Positions 9,001 through 16,628 are shown, numbered from the stretch's first letter. The stretch is 20,235 nt of DNA from CAZQIC01 sp964593555 (GCA_964593555.1 CAZQIC010000086.1:1-20235), one strand, 5' to 3'. The notes: generated by a model not told the origin, from the sequence alone. Program-made: numbers and translations.

Positions 9001-9722
9001 ACTACGTTATTTTTTAATTTATAACGTGAGGTTAAGGATGATTTATTTTCTTTCAGAAAACATTTCAGGTCTCCCTCCATTAACGCACCAAGCTCAGTAC
9101 TAATTTTCAATGACTTCCCCGACTCTGCAAGAGACACGGAACCGGCTCCTTTATAACTAAGTTTTATATCATCGGTATTCGCTCCCGGATGAACAACGAA
9201 ATCATACTTAAACCCGTCTTTATTTGCATATAGAATCCAATCAATGCCCGGATAAATTTCTTTGACAGTGATCTGTTCAAAACGCTTTACATTCTTTACA
9301 CCATTTGGGTTACGTCCAGAATAATAATTGAAATACATACCCTCAAGCGGTGAATCATAGATTAAATTAGCTGCTGAAATATTAGCAGACAACATATCCA
9401 CTTCCATTGCTCGCCATTTTTCTTCGTGATAACTATCAGCTTTTTTTGAATCCCGTTCATCCTCTTCTTCCTCCATCTCACGGAAAATATATACCAGTCC
9501 CTTTTTTGTTATGTATACGTCCGCATTAGCGATTGATGTTTTGGCTAATACTTCCTCAGCATAACTTCCATCTGAATAACTGAACTGCCCGTTGTTTGGT
9601 ACAAAACCTTTCCGCAGATCGTTTTGATAGTTTTGGAATTCTGTTGCCGAAGCAGGAAAAAAAACTGATTGTCCGATAAAAGTCAGCAAACCAACCAAAA
9701 GAGTTTTGATCTCACCTTTCAT
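6078..9722 (-). CDS. T9SS type B cargo: DUF7948-like domain, seven SBBP repeats, five Ig-like repeats (1214 aa)
   Basis: Predicted large surface protein. Residues 1-27 form a signal peptide (LLVGLLTFIGQSVFF core, ASA before the cut). Residues about 28-260 match the domain usually found before SBBP propellers: FVPNNGQF, then YPGIDWILY, KYDFVVHPGA and IKLSYKGAG. It contains an unusually acidic stretch near residues 82-90 (EMEEEEDER). Seven SBBP-type blades follow, marked by Trp264, 333, 401, 467, 534, 603 and 680 (IWSTYFGG, then DAFVTKF motifs, with FPLxNPGG in between), enough for one closed seven-bladed propeller. Five Ig-like repeats follow, with marker Cys at 760, 836, 912 and 988 and a Cys-less unit at 1058. 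CxxC is at 1083-1086. The sorting domain is residues 1123-1214 (ITPNADGRND, IYNRWG, DGTYYYAL). It ends VLSN rather than the basic end of its neighbours. The sorting domain is clear; the ligand is not. Confidence 0.9.
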   Translation of the reverse strand: MKGEIKTLLVGLLTFIGQSVFFPASATEFQNYQNDLRKGFVPNNGQFSYSDGSYAEEVLAKTSIANADVYITKKGLVYIFREMEEEEDERDSKKADSYHEEKWRAMEVDMLSANISAANLIYDSPLEGMYFNYYSGRNPNGVKNVKRFEQITVKEIYPGIDWILYANKDGFKYDFVVHPGANTDDIKLSYKGAGSVSLAESGKSLKISTELGALMEGDLKCFLKENKSSLTSRYKLKNNVVSFVIEGYDKSKTLVIDPPVYLIWSTIINPSTGLVGPMDIFSDHVGNSYITGYGGMGMGFPLVNPGGSTYYSGAAGVLGGFIMKLNTAGTIMWCTYFENGDMYGAVDLNNNVYVTGRVFTTIISQPLPIVNRVGAYNIGTALGGITDAFVAMFDGAGALNWCTYLGGTDSDYGIGIRTDAAGSVFITGETQSTDFPVANSGTYFDGVLAGASDAFITKFDGAGAMIWSTYFGDAGDETGRAVCVSSTGDVNFTGYTTSILFPTHNPGSVYFQSALGGTSDAYVAKFDNAGNRIWSTLFGGNGDEVGMEIEVDALNNLYLSGGTSSANNFPLQNPMTGAYFQSTFGGTSDLFVTKFSPSGAMNWSTYYGGNANDVGGGVGSTATRSAMVVDGPGNIYIAGTTASTNLPLSNPGGGAFYSPSLMGSTDVFVTRFNATQALSWSTYFGGTLMDFSRGITMDTAGCVIFTGETQGITNYPLLNPGGGAYYDSTHSGGEKGIIVKFCHVNCSQPSIAASAGGTICAGASTLLTALGATWYTWSSPAGTGLAVGSSVTVSPTDTTTYMLIGSVIGGCEDTTYVTINVDSAPVISSSAPSSICYGASTVISASGGVSYSWSPGSGLSSTTGSSITANPTSNTTYTVVVSSSNGCTSTGFATVTVNIPSPITVSGSTSICIGASTTLTASGALTYGWFPSAGLSSTTGAIVTATPPSNGTYTVVGVDINGCASITTANMVLNAIPNANAGSNQTICRGQGTIINASGGTAYSWSSGSAIPTATVSPLTNTVYTVTVSNGNCRRTAVVTVSVNIPPTVNAGNNDTINPGLTTTLSATGGGSYVWSPSQSLSCSTCANPIASPTVTTMYYLAVTDANGCTSLDSVIIYVEVKCEEGLIIPNVITPNADGRNDLFKITGFDPCILDKYTIKIYNRWGLVVFESNNATITFWNGRSPSGNVVDGTYYYALSSPHADLKGFITVLSN
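7500..8940 (-). repeat. Seven-unit SBBP beta-propeller repeat
   Basis: Codes for residues about 262-740 of the 1214-residue protein. Blade spacing measured from the Trp in each W(S/C)T motif is 69, 68, 66, 67, 69 and 77 residues. Each blade also has a D(A/L/V)(F/Y)(V/I)(T/A)KF strand. Seven units are the number needed to close a common propeller fold. Confidence 0.75.
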
Positions 9723-9757
9723 ATGTACACATGTAAAAGAATAGCCTAAAAGGTAAG

Positions 9758-9779
9758 AAAAAAAGTCGAATTTATCGAC
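9758..9779 (-). terminator. Possible intrinsic terminator after the 838-aa cargo gene
   Basis: On the minus strand, GTCGA-TAAAT-TCGAC (9765-9779) can form a 5-bp stem with a 5-base loop and is followed directly by seven T (9758-9764). It lies two bases after the stop codon at 9781. The stem is short, so it would be weak and may let transcription run into the 1214-residue gene. Confidence 0.4.
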
Positions 9780-9780
9780 A

Positions 9781-12297
9781 TCATCTCATCAGGCTAATAT
9801 TCCCACTTTTAGAAATGGTGGAACTATCCATGAGCAATCCATTAATAGAATATACCAATACCTGGGTGCTGAGTTGTTCTCCGTTATAAATTCCATCCCA
9901 CTCAAAATGCGGATCAGTTGTAACATACACTTTTTCTCCCCAACGATTGTATATCGTCAATGTAAATTCTTTCATGCATCCCGTTGAACTGTATATTTTT
10001 AATTTATCGTTATTGCCATCCTCATTTGGAGAGAATGCATTCGGGATAACCAGCTCATCACATTCAATTCTAACATCCACAACAATAGAATCGATAGATG
10101 TGCAGCCATTCGCATCTGTAATAGTTACATAATATGTTGTTCTTGTTACAGGAGTTGCCTCAGGAGAACAACAATTCGTACAGCTTAAATTACTTGCCGG
10201 TGTCCAGGAACAATTAGTTCCTCCTGAAGAAGAAAGCGTAACAGAAGTTCCAAGAATTATGCTTGTATTGGAGCCCGCTTCCGCAACAGGCGGATCATTT
10301 ACATAAACATTTATCTGTGAAGAATCTACACACGATCCGTTAAAAGAATGAAGTATGTACGTTGTAAATATTGTCGGAGAAACATTAATAGAAGAATTAC
10401 TTACGCCATTGCTCCATGAATATGTCATTCCACCCGAAGCGCTCAGCAAAGTTGCACTTCCTTTACAAATAGTTGTATCTCCTGTAACTGCAGCGGATAC
10501 AAGATTAAGTGTTATGTTCACATTCGCTGTATCTCCGCATTGTCCGTTTGACAAAGTAACTGTATAAATTGTTGAACCTGTTGGCGAAACGTTTATTGTT
10601 GTATTTGTTGAACCGGTACTCCATAAGTATGATCCTGTTCCAGATGCAGAGAGAACAGCGCTGTCGCCCTGGCAAATCTGAATAGACGATGACGGCGCAA
10701 CAGTAACCGTTGGTGAAGAAAGGGTTGATATAGTAACTGAATTCGTGATCGTGTCACCACAATCAGTATAAACAAACACAGTATATGTTGTTGGACTTAC
10801 AGGTGATGCTGTAGGATTTGCAATGGTGCTATCATTTAATGTAGCTCCGGGCCTCCACAAATAATGCATCCCCGGCTGAGAAGAAGTTCCAATAGTAAAT
10901 AAACTATTTCCACAAATGGTAGTATCATTGGCAGTATAATTTACAATTGGAATCGCGCAGCAAATCGAATCAATTATTGTCGGCGGATTTACAACAAAAA
11001 CGCCCGGCGTTCTTCTACTGCCTCCGGATCCTGTATTGGGCAACGTACCTTTTGTCGGGTTCATTATTGTTACAGGCACATTGGGAGAAGTTTGGTTACA
11101 CCCAGAGAATCCCATTGAATCTGTTTTTATCAAATAATAATCCATCATGCCCGCCCCATAACTTTTTCCCTGAGCAACAATTGCAAATCCACCATCATAA
11201 GTTTGTATCCCGAACCCTCCGTATTCAGTATCGGTGCCCCCGACTGTTCTTGCCCAGATAATATTTCCTCCTGTATCAAGTCTCATCATAATGTTATCGT
11301 ACATTCCTAATCCAAACTGGTTCGTAGTTCCCGAAACAAAAAATCCTTTTGGTCCTTTTGTAGTAAGTGTTATTGTATATAATATAAGGTCATTTCCAAG
11401 CGTACCGTATTTTTTCGACCATAAAATATTTCCTGAACTATCTGTACGTAATAAATAAGCATTGCCCGAACCTCCACTCCCATTATTCGTTATACCTGTA
11501 AGTAAAAACCCATAATCCGGTAATTGTTTTATATCAATTCCGGAATGTATTGTGTAGGTTGGGAACTGATATATATTGGCCCATTGTATTGTACCGTTAG
11601 CAGTAAATTTTGTTATAGAAACTGATGCCAAAGGAGAACTTCCATTCGCAAGTCCTGAAACAACAAACCCACCATTCACAGTATTTTCAACGTGAACAGC
11701 AGCATCATCAAAACTACCTCCCCATGTTCTTGTCCACAATAACGTTCCATTTTTATCTACTCTGATAATGTAAGCATCGTGAACACCATTGATCGTGGCA
11801 TCGCCTACAACAACATACCCGCTGTCGGGAGTTTGCTTTACATCATTTCCATGCTCCCCAAAAGCGAAAGCACCGGATGCTTGTCCATAATTATAAGACC
11901 ATTGTATGTTGCCCAGGGAATTAATTTTGGTTAGGTAGATATCAGATGTTTCACCTACAGGAGCTCCGAAGCCGGTAAAAATATATCCTCCATCAAAGGT
12001 CTCCTGAATTTTTGTTCCTGATATATTATTGTTTGGGTCCCTGTAAAGCCTCGTCCATAAAGTATCACCCTTATCATTTGTTTTAATAATATATGTATCC
12101 TGTTTTATACTCGCACCAAAACCATAGCAGCTGCCACTCATAACAAAACCAGTATCCTTGGATTGTATTAAAGACTGCGTATAATCATTTTTATTCCCCC
12201 CATAAGTGCGCTGAAATGTCAATTGCGCATGAGCGTGAATTGCAAAAATCTGTAAAGTGACCAGCAATAAAAATCTATAGATATAACTTTGATTCAT
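9781..12297 (-). CDS. T9SS type B cargo: seven propeller repeats, four Ig-like repeats (838 aa)
   Basis: Predicted exported protein with a signal peptide at residues 1-25 (LLLVTLQIFAIHAHAQ). Residues 26-395 hold seven repeats of 51-55 residues of the type YGG-x-DDY-x10-DGGF-x-SG-x12-DxYIIKTDxxGNxxW, with Trp at 81, 133, 188, 239, 293 and 348 ending the first six. This suggests a seven-bladed propeller of a different family from the SBBP one next door. A linker with a short Gly/Ser-rich stretch (about 400-450) follows. Four Ig/PKD-like repeats have marker positions 462, 542, 611 and 681, and CxxC is at 706-709. The sorting domain is residues 746-838 (FSPNEDGNND, IYNRWGEKV, EWDGIYNGE, KSGNISLMR). 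This is the first gene of the minus-strand quartet and is divergent from mnmH. Function beyond surface export is unknown. Confidence 0.9.
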   Translation of the reverse strand: MNQSYIYRFLLLVTLQIFAIHAHAQLTFQRTYGGNKNDYTQSLIQSKDTGFVMSGSCYGFGASIKQDTYIIKTNDKGDTLWTRLYRDPNNNISGTKIQETFDGGYIFTGFGAPVGETSDIYLTKINSLGNIQWSYNYGQASGAFAFGEHGNDVKQTPDSGYVVVGDATINGVHDAYIIRVDKNGTLLWTRTWGGSFDDAAVHVENTVNGGFVVSGLANGSSPLASVSITKFTANGTIQWANIYQFPTYTIHSGIDIKQLPDYGFLLTGITNNGSGGSGNAYLLRTDSSGNILWSKKYGTLGNDLILYTITLTTKGPKGFFVSGTTNQFGLGMYDNIMMRLDTGGNIIWARTVGGTDTEYGGFGIQTYDGGFAIVAQGKSYGAGMMDYYLIKTDSMGFSGCNQTSPNVPVTIMNPTKGTLPNTGSGGSRRTPGVFVVNPPTIIDSICCAIPIVNYTANDTTICGNSLFTIGTSSQPGMHYLWRPGATLNDSTIANPTASPVSPTTYTVFVYTDCGDTITNSVTISTLSSPTVTVAPSSSIQICQGDSAVLSASGTGSYLWSTGSTNTTINVSPTGSTIYTVTLSNGQCGDTANVNITLNLVSAAVTGDTTICKGSATLLSASGGMTYSWSNGVSNSSINVSPTIFTTYILHSFNGSCVDSSQINVYVNDPPVAEAGSNTSIILGTSVTLSSSGGTNCSWTPASNLSCTNCCSPEATPVTRTTYYVTITDANGCTSIDSIVVDVRIECDELVIPNAFSPNEDGNNDKLKIYSSTGCMKEFTLTIYNRWGEKVYVTTDPHFEWDGIYNGEQLSTQVLVYSINGLLMDSSTISKSGNISLMR

Positions 12298-12322
12298 TTA
12301 TGAAACAAATGATATTAACATG

Positions 12323-12343
12323 ATCCCGCTGAAAAGGCGGGAT
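12323..12343. promoter_or_regulatory. Hairpin in the leader of the 838-aa gene
   Basis: ATCCCGC (12323-12329) and GCGGGAT (12337-12343) form a perfect 7-bp GC-rich stem with a 7-base loop. It sits about 25 bases before the start codon at 12297 on the minus strand, so it would lie in the mRNA leader. No T-run follows on either strand, which argues against a terminator. Its role is unknown. Confidence 0.4.
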
Positions 12344-12420
12344 TAATTCGACTAAGGCTTTCAAAAGAGAAAACCATTCTCATTAATAAAATTACGGATA
12401 ATTAAGTTTTTAGACGCAAT

Positions 12421-12428
12421 TATCTTTG
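12421..12428 (+). promoter_or_regulatory. Candidate -7 element for the mnmH-selD operon (TATCTTTG)
   Basis: TATCTTTG matches TAnnTTTG. A transcript from here would have a leader of about 110 bases before the mnmH start at 12543. No clear -33 TTTG box is seen at the expected distance, so this is a weak call. The divergent intergenic region (12298-12542) holds no gene. Confidence 0.3.
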
Positions 12429-12542
12429 AACTTATCTTATACTTCTAATGTTATTGTTTCAGCAATAAACACTTCCAGGATAGCCTATTTTCGTGTATTT
12501 TAGCGTGCAGGAAAATTATATTCCTTCTATTTCAAAGGAGCC

Positions 12543-13562
12543 TTGTCAACGTCCATAAATATAAACGAGTTTCTTTTGCTTTCGCACAAGCACCAGGTAT
12601 TGGATGTACGGACACCTAAAGAATTTGAGCAAGGGCATATACCCGGTGCAATTAATCTTCCCTTCTTTACTAATGAAGAGCGGGTGATCGTTGGCACAAT
12701 TTATAAACAACAGGGACGACAACCAGCTATTTTGAAAGGACTCGAACTAGTTGGACCAAAAATGAAAGATATCATTGAAACAGTAAATAAGATTGAAAAC
12801 AGAGGATGCTTCTTATTGTATTGCTGGCGTGGAGGTATGCGTAGCTCAAGTGTTGCATGGTTGTTATCGACGTATGGGCATAAAGTTTATACGCTTAAGG
12901 GTGGATACAAATTTTACCGAAGAAATGTTCTGGAAACTTTCGAAGTGAAAAAAAATATTGTCGTGCTTGGTGGAAAAACAGGATCGGCCAAAACATACAT
13001 TCTTAAAAAGCTTGAGGAAAAAGGAGAACAGGTAATAGACCTTGAAGCGCTTGCAAAACATAAGGGATCCTCTTTTGGAAGTCTTGGCGAAACTCAGCCA
13101 CCATCGCAAGAGCAATTTGAAAATTTGTTAGCGGATAAGTTAAAAAGTGTTTCGACCGAAAAAATTTGCTGGATAGAAGATGAAAGTCATTTGATAGGGA
13201 CTAAAGTAATCCCGAAGCCATTCTGGGAACAAATGCGCAGCACAAAAGTTTTGTATATCGATATTTCTTTACACGAGCGTGCAAAATTTTTAGTTGAAGA
13301 ATACGGCAAGTTTAGTATTGATGAATTAAAACAAGCCACACTAAGGATCAAAAAAAGATTAGGGGGCCAACACGCGAAAGCCGCTATTGAAGCGCTGGAC
13401 AAAGGAGATCTACAGACCGCCTGTGAAATTAATTTATCCTACTACGATAAAGCATACCTGCATGGATTGAGTAAAAGAAATAAAGAAACCATTGAGACAA
13501 AAACATTTGATACGCTTGATATCGAAAACATTGCGAACGAAATTATAAAATGGAAAAAATAA
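12543..13562 (+). CDS. mnmH: tRNA 2-selenouridine synthase (rhodanese plus P-loop)
   Basis: Also called SelU or YbbB. It replaces the sulfur of 2-thiouridine at the wobble position of tRNA-Lys, -Glu and -Gln with selenium, using selenophosphate, through a geranylated intermediate. The N-terminal rhodanese domain (about 1-128) shows DVRTPKEFEQGHIPGAINLP, a KQQGRQ segment and the active-site loop YCWRGGMRS with the catalytic Cys94. The P-loop domain follows, with GGKTGSAKT at 143-151. The family usually has G at the position of Ala149. WIEDES at 210-215 is Walker B-like. Length 339 is normal. The start is TTG: an in-frame stop lies at 12501-12503 and no ATG is available. AAAGGAG (12534-12540) precedes it, but only two bases away. 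It overlaps selD by 13 bases, which fits the shared pathway. Confidence 0.92.
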   Translation: MSTSININEFLLLSHKHQVLDVRTPKEFEQGHIPGAINLPFFTNEERVIVGTIYKQQGRQPAILKGLELVGPKMKDIIETVNKIENRGCFLLYCWRGGMRSSSVAWLLSTYGHKVYTLKGGYKFYRRNVLETFEVKKNIVVLGGKTGSAKTYILKKLEEKGEQVIDLEALAKHKGSSFGSLGETQPPSQEQFENLLADKLKSVSTEKICWIEDESHLIGTKVIPKPFWEQMRSTKVLYIDISLHERAKFLVEEYGKFSIDELKQATLRIKKRLGGQHAKAAIEALDKGDLQTACEINLSYYDKAYLHGLSKRNKETIETKTFDTLDIENIANEIIKWKK

Positions 13563-14590
13563 GATTAACACAATTTAGCAAAGGTGCAGGATGTGGATGT
13601 AAAATTGCGCCACAGGTATTGGAAACCATTTTGAAGAGTGAACAAAAATATTTTGTTTCTAAAAAACTTATTGTTGGCAATGAAAGCAAAGATGACGCAG
13701 CAGTTTATGATCTGGAAAATGGACAATACCTGATAAGTACAAATGATTTTTTTACTCCCATAGTTGATGATGCTTTTGATTTTGGAAGAATAGCATCGGC
13801 AAATGCACTGAGTGATGTGTATGCCATGGGAGGATCGCCGATAATGGCCATTGGAATTTTAGGATGGCCAATAGAAAAACTAAATGCCTCAATTGCACAA
13901 GAAGTACTTAATGGTGCAAGATCAATATGCGCCGAGGCCGGTATCCCGCTTGCAGGGGGTCATAGCATTGACAGCCCCGAACCATTTTTCGGTTTATCTG
14001 TAAATGGAATTGTCCTACCTGAGAATCTTAAAAAAAATAACACTGCAAAAGAAAATGACCTGTTATACATTACAAAAAAAATTGGAGTTGGTATTTTTTC
14101 TACTGCAGAAAAAAGAGGAAAATTAAAACTAGAAGATGAAGGACTTGCTGTAAAACAAATGAGCCAACTTAATATCATCGGAAAAATTTTTGGTGAACAA
14201 GCCTATATATCTTCTATGACAGATATAACAGGGTTTGGTTTATTGGGACACCTGATAGAAATGGCAGAAGGCTCAAACTTAAAAGCAGAAATAAATTACA
14301 ACTGTATTCCACTAATTCCTGGCATAGCACATTACATTTCACAAATGTGTATACCGGATAACACCTACAGGAATTGGAACAGTTACGAAAAAAAAGTGGA
14401 GGGAATTACAGGAGATTCATTATTTACCTTATGTGATCCCCAAACAAACGGTGGATTAATGGTAGCCATTGATCCAAAAAATAAAAAGAAATTCGAAGAA
14501 CTTTTAACACAGAATAAACTCTCGGAATTTATTCAACCAATTGGAAAAATGACGGAAAAAAAATCTGATATTGCAGTTTCAATATTATGA
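13550..14590 (+). CDS. selD: Selenide, water dikinase (selenophosphate synthetase)
   Basis: Makes selenophosphate from selenide and ATP, the selenium donor used by the enzyme encoded just upstream. The N-terminus RLTQFSKGAGCGCKIAPQVL contains the catalytic pair, here Cys15 and Lys18, corresponding to Cys17 and Lys20 of the E. coli enzyme. The catalytic residue is Cys, not selenocysteine. Other family signatures are NALSDVYAMGGSP, AGGHSIDSPEPFFGLSV and CDPQTNGGLM near the C-terminus. Length 346 is the family norm. The ATG lies inside the end of mnmH (13-base overlap), and the stop overlaps the next ATG in an ATGA, so translation is probably coupled on both sides. No selA, selB or tRNA-Sec is in the window, so use for selenouridine alone is likely but not proved. 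Confidence 0.95.
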   Translation: MEKIRLTQFSKGAGCGCKIAPQVLETILKSEQKYFVSKKLIVGNESKDDAAVYDLENGQYLISTNDFFTPIVDDAFDFGRIASANALSDVYAMGGSPIMAIGILGWPIEKLNASIAQEVLNGARSICAEAGIPLAGGHSIDSPEPFFGLSVNGIVLPENLKKNNTAKENDLLYITKKIGVGIFSTAEKRGKLKLEDEGLAVKQMSQLNIIGKIFGEQAYISSMTDITGFGLLGHLIEMAEGSNLKAEINYNCIPLIPGIAHYISQMCIPDNTYRNWNSYEKKVEGITGDSLFTLCDPQTNGGLMVAIDPKNKKKFEELLTQNKLSEFIQPIGKMTEKKSDIAVSIL

Positions 14591-15000
14591 AAACTGAAGT
14601 AAGAAATGAAAATGGCTACTGCAGAGTTATTGCTACCTGCAATATAAAAAAAGGTGAAATTGTTTCTCATATTGCGGGGACAACCATTATCACCCCAAGC
14701 AAATACACTATACAGCTTAATGAAGATCAACATTTAGAATCGCTTTCCAATGACCCGAACGATCCTCAATACGCCTGGAGATTTATAAACCACAGCTGCG
14801 AACCAAATTGTTCTATTGATGTTCTGGAAAAAAATGTAATCGCATGGCAGGATATAAAATCAGGATCTGAAATAACATTTGATTACAATACGACAGAAAC
14901 CGAACTTGCAGCACCATTCGTATGCAAATGCGGATCCACAAATTGCATCGGAACAATACGAGGCTCATCTTATTTAAAAATGAGCAGGCAGTTGCAATGA
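14587..15000 (+). CDS. Small SET-domain protein (putative lysine methyltransferase, 137 aa)
   Basis: SET-domain proteins transfer methyl groups from S-adenosylmethionine to protein lysines. The hallmarks are present: RFINHSCEPNC (NHSC at 68-71), the GSEITFDY segment ending in the expected catalytic Tyr100, and a post-SET CxCxxxxC cluster (Cys113, 115, 120) that with Cys71 could hold one zinc. The protein is a minimal SET core with no extra domain, signal peptide or membrane segment, so it should be cytoplasmic. Its ATG overlaps the selD stop (ATGA), and its own TGA overlaps the next ATG. The substrate is unknown; ribosomal or histone-like proteins are candidates by analogy with other bacterial SET enzymes. 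Nothing in the sequence links it to selenium apart from position. Confidence 0.85.
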   Translation: MKTEVRNENGYCRVIATCNIKKGEIVSHIAGTTIITPSKYTIQLNEDQHLESLSNDPNDPQYAWRFINHSCEPNCSIDVLEKNVIAWQDIKSGSEITFDYNTTETELAAPFVCKCGSTNCIGTIRGSSYLKMSRQLQ

Positions 15001-16463
15001 GATCTATCTCCGAAATAAAAATAAATTCAATTCAGATTGCTTTTGCCATTGCTACCTCCATGGCATTCCTTTGCTTTTGTATCATTAAAGCATTGAATAC
15101 CCCATTAACGCACGACGAAGGACTTACTTTTTTCAACTATGTTTCCTTAAATGTGTGGGATATTATTACCTACAAAAACCCAATGAACAATAATCATATT
15201 TTGAATTCATTGATGATGAAAATGTGTTCAGCTATTTTCGGGAACAGTGAAATCTCATTGCGATTACCAAACCTTATTTGCATAATAATTTTTTCATACT
15301 ATTCCTTTCTAATTTTAAAGCCAATAAATAAATTACTTTTCTTCCCCTCCTATCTTTTATTATTTACCAATCCTTTTCTCCTCGACTTTTTCTTTCTTGC
15401 ACGAGGCTATGGAATGGCAATTGCATTTATGACCGTGGGCATCTATTACTTTATTAAATACCATAAGGAATACCGCTCCACTCATCTTGTTATTTGTTTG
15501 ACGTTTATGCTCCTAAGCATTCTTTCCAATTTTGGTTTACTACATTTCGCAATTGCATTAATTCTTACGCACAACTTATTATGGGTATTTAAGAAAAAAG
15601 ACCGTTTAGAGTCAAACAGATTTTTATCATTTTTAAAATACAATGTGACCATTTTAGTTTGTGTCGCATTATCCTCCATTTTGCTCTACCAGCCCCTGCA
15701 TAAAATAATGGAAAATAATCTTTTAGAAGTTGGCGGTGGCAATGGATTTATTAATGATACATTAAACTCACTCATAGATGCATCAGCATATGGGAAGAAT
15801 AATTCCTTTTTCGACCTTCTTAACACACTTGTACTATTTCTTTTTGGCGTTAACATCATAATCGGCATTGCTCTCTTTATCAAGCATCGTGCAAACTCAA
15901 TCTCACTGTTTAAAGAATACTTCATTGTCTTATTTTTGCTTGTATTTGTGGTGATTGAAATCGTTCTTCAACACAATATCATTGGTACACCCTATATTGT
16001 TAACCGCTTTGCATTATTTCTTGTTCCACTATTCTGGTTTTCGACAATACTATTTGTCGATACTATTATCAAGGAATACAAAACCACTAACTACACCATT
16101 GGCATTTATCTTATTTCGATATTCTTTCTGTTTCATACCATAAACACCGCCAACAAAAAAAGTTCGTACATATGGAAATACGATGCGGACAATAAAAAAA
16201 TGCTCAATGAACTTTTTGAGATTTCCGAGGGCAAGCCTGTACGCCTAGGCATATCCTGGATATTTGAACCCTCACTCAATTATTACAGAACAACGAAAGA
16301 TCTTGATTGGCTTAACGAATTAACAAGAGATCATTTCGCGGGAGAGTATAATTATTTTTATGCTACCGAAGAGGATTATAAGATCCTGAGCGAAACAAAA
16401 AAACTGGAGATCATTAAACACTTTGAATACAGCAATAATTATTTACTAAAAGCTATTGAATAA
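14997..16463 (+). CDS. Multi-spanning GT-C-type membrane protein (putative glycosyltransferase, 488 aa)
   Basis: Integral inner-membrane protein with about 11 hydrophobic spans (the first at about 13-33) and a soluble C-terminal segment of roughly 100 residues, probably periplasmic. The layout fits the GT-C fold (PMT/ArnT-like, GT39-related), whose members move sugars from polyprenyl-phosphate carriers onto lipid or protein. The first outer loop has the acidic pair in THDEGLTFF (Asp40, Glu41), then a NNNHILNSLMMK segment like the conserved Asn-His stretch of the family, and later an ARGYGMA segment. The start at 14997 is chosen because it forms an ATGA overlap with the SET gene; a longer frame to 14922 only adds residues read from inside that gene. 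Acceptor and donor are unknown. An orphan membrane protein that only resembles GT-C is possible. Confidence 0.7.
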   Translation: MRSISEIKINSIQIAFAIATSMAFLCFCIIKALNTPLTHDEGLTFFNYVSLNVWDIITYKNPMNNNHILNSLMMKMCSAIFGNSEISLRLPNLICIIIFSYYSFLILKPINKLLFFPSYLLLFTNPFLLDFFFLARGYGMAIAFMTVGIYYFIKYHKEYRSTHLVICLTFMLLSILSNFGLLHFAIALILTHNLLWVFKKKDRLESNRFLSFLKYNVTILVCVALSSILLYQPLHKIMENNLLEVGGGNGFINDTLNSLIDASAYGKNNSFFDLLNTLVLFLFGVNIIIGIALFIKHRANSISLFKEYFIVLFLLVFVVIEIVLQHNIIGTPYIVNRFALFLVPLFWFSTILFVDTIIKEYKTTNYTIGIYLISIFFLFHTINTANKKSSYIWKYDADNKKMLNELFEISEGKPVRLGISWIFEPSLNYYRTTKDLDWLNELTRDHFAGEYNYFYATEEDYKILSETKKLEIIKHFEYSNNYLLKAIE

Positions 16464-16477
16464 AAATTCAACCGGCA

Positions 16478-16546
16478 CGTCATTGCGAAGGAGGTACGAC
16501 TGAAGCAATCTATATGCCGGCTAGATTGTTTCGTCGCCCGAGCACC
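16478..16546. repeat. Dispersed inverted-repeat element, left part
   Basis: The sequence starts CGTCATTGCGAAGGAGG and contains the inverted repeat GAAGCAATCTA (16502-16512) / TAGATTGTTTC (16522-16532), one wobble in 11 pairs, around a loop with CCGGC. This is the pattern of a widespread small bacterial repeat whose full form ends in CGCAATGACG. Here the expected closing arm is missing at the usual distance. Confidence 0.6.
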
Positions 16547-16609
16547 TAGGCATAGTAGTTAGGTTAAGGGAGCAAACTTGAGTACAACTTCTTGTGATTT
16601 CTTATTGTA

Positions 16610-16628
16610 ATGATGCCAGAGGCATCAT
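16610..16628. repeat. REP-like palindrome unit A
   Basis: ATGATGCC-AGA-GGCATCAT is a perfect 8-bp stem with a 3-base loop. It is followed by the AT-rich tail ACATTTATAAAAAAA. It is one of four neighbouring units with the same plan. Confidence 0.6.

Noticed and set aside
14922..14996. Longer N-terminus for the GT-C protein, starting at 14922.
   Set aside because: The extra 25 residues are read from inside the SET gene in another frame and are not hydrophobic. The ATG at 14997 gives the same ATGA coupling as the gene before it.
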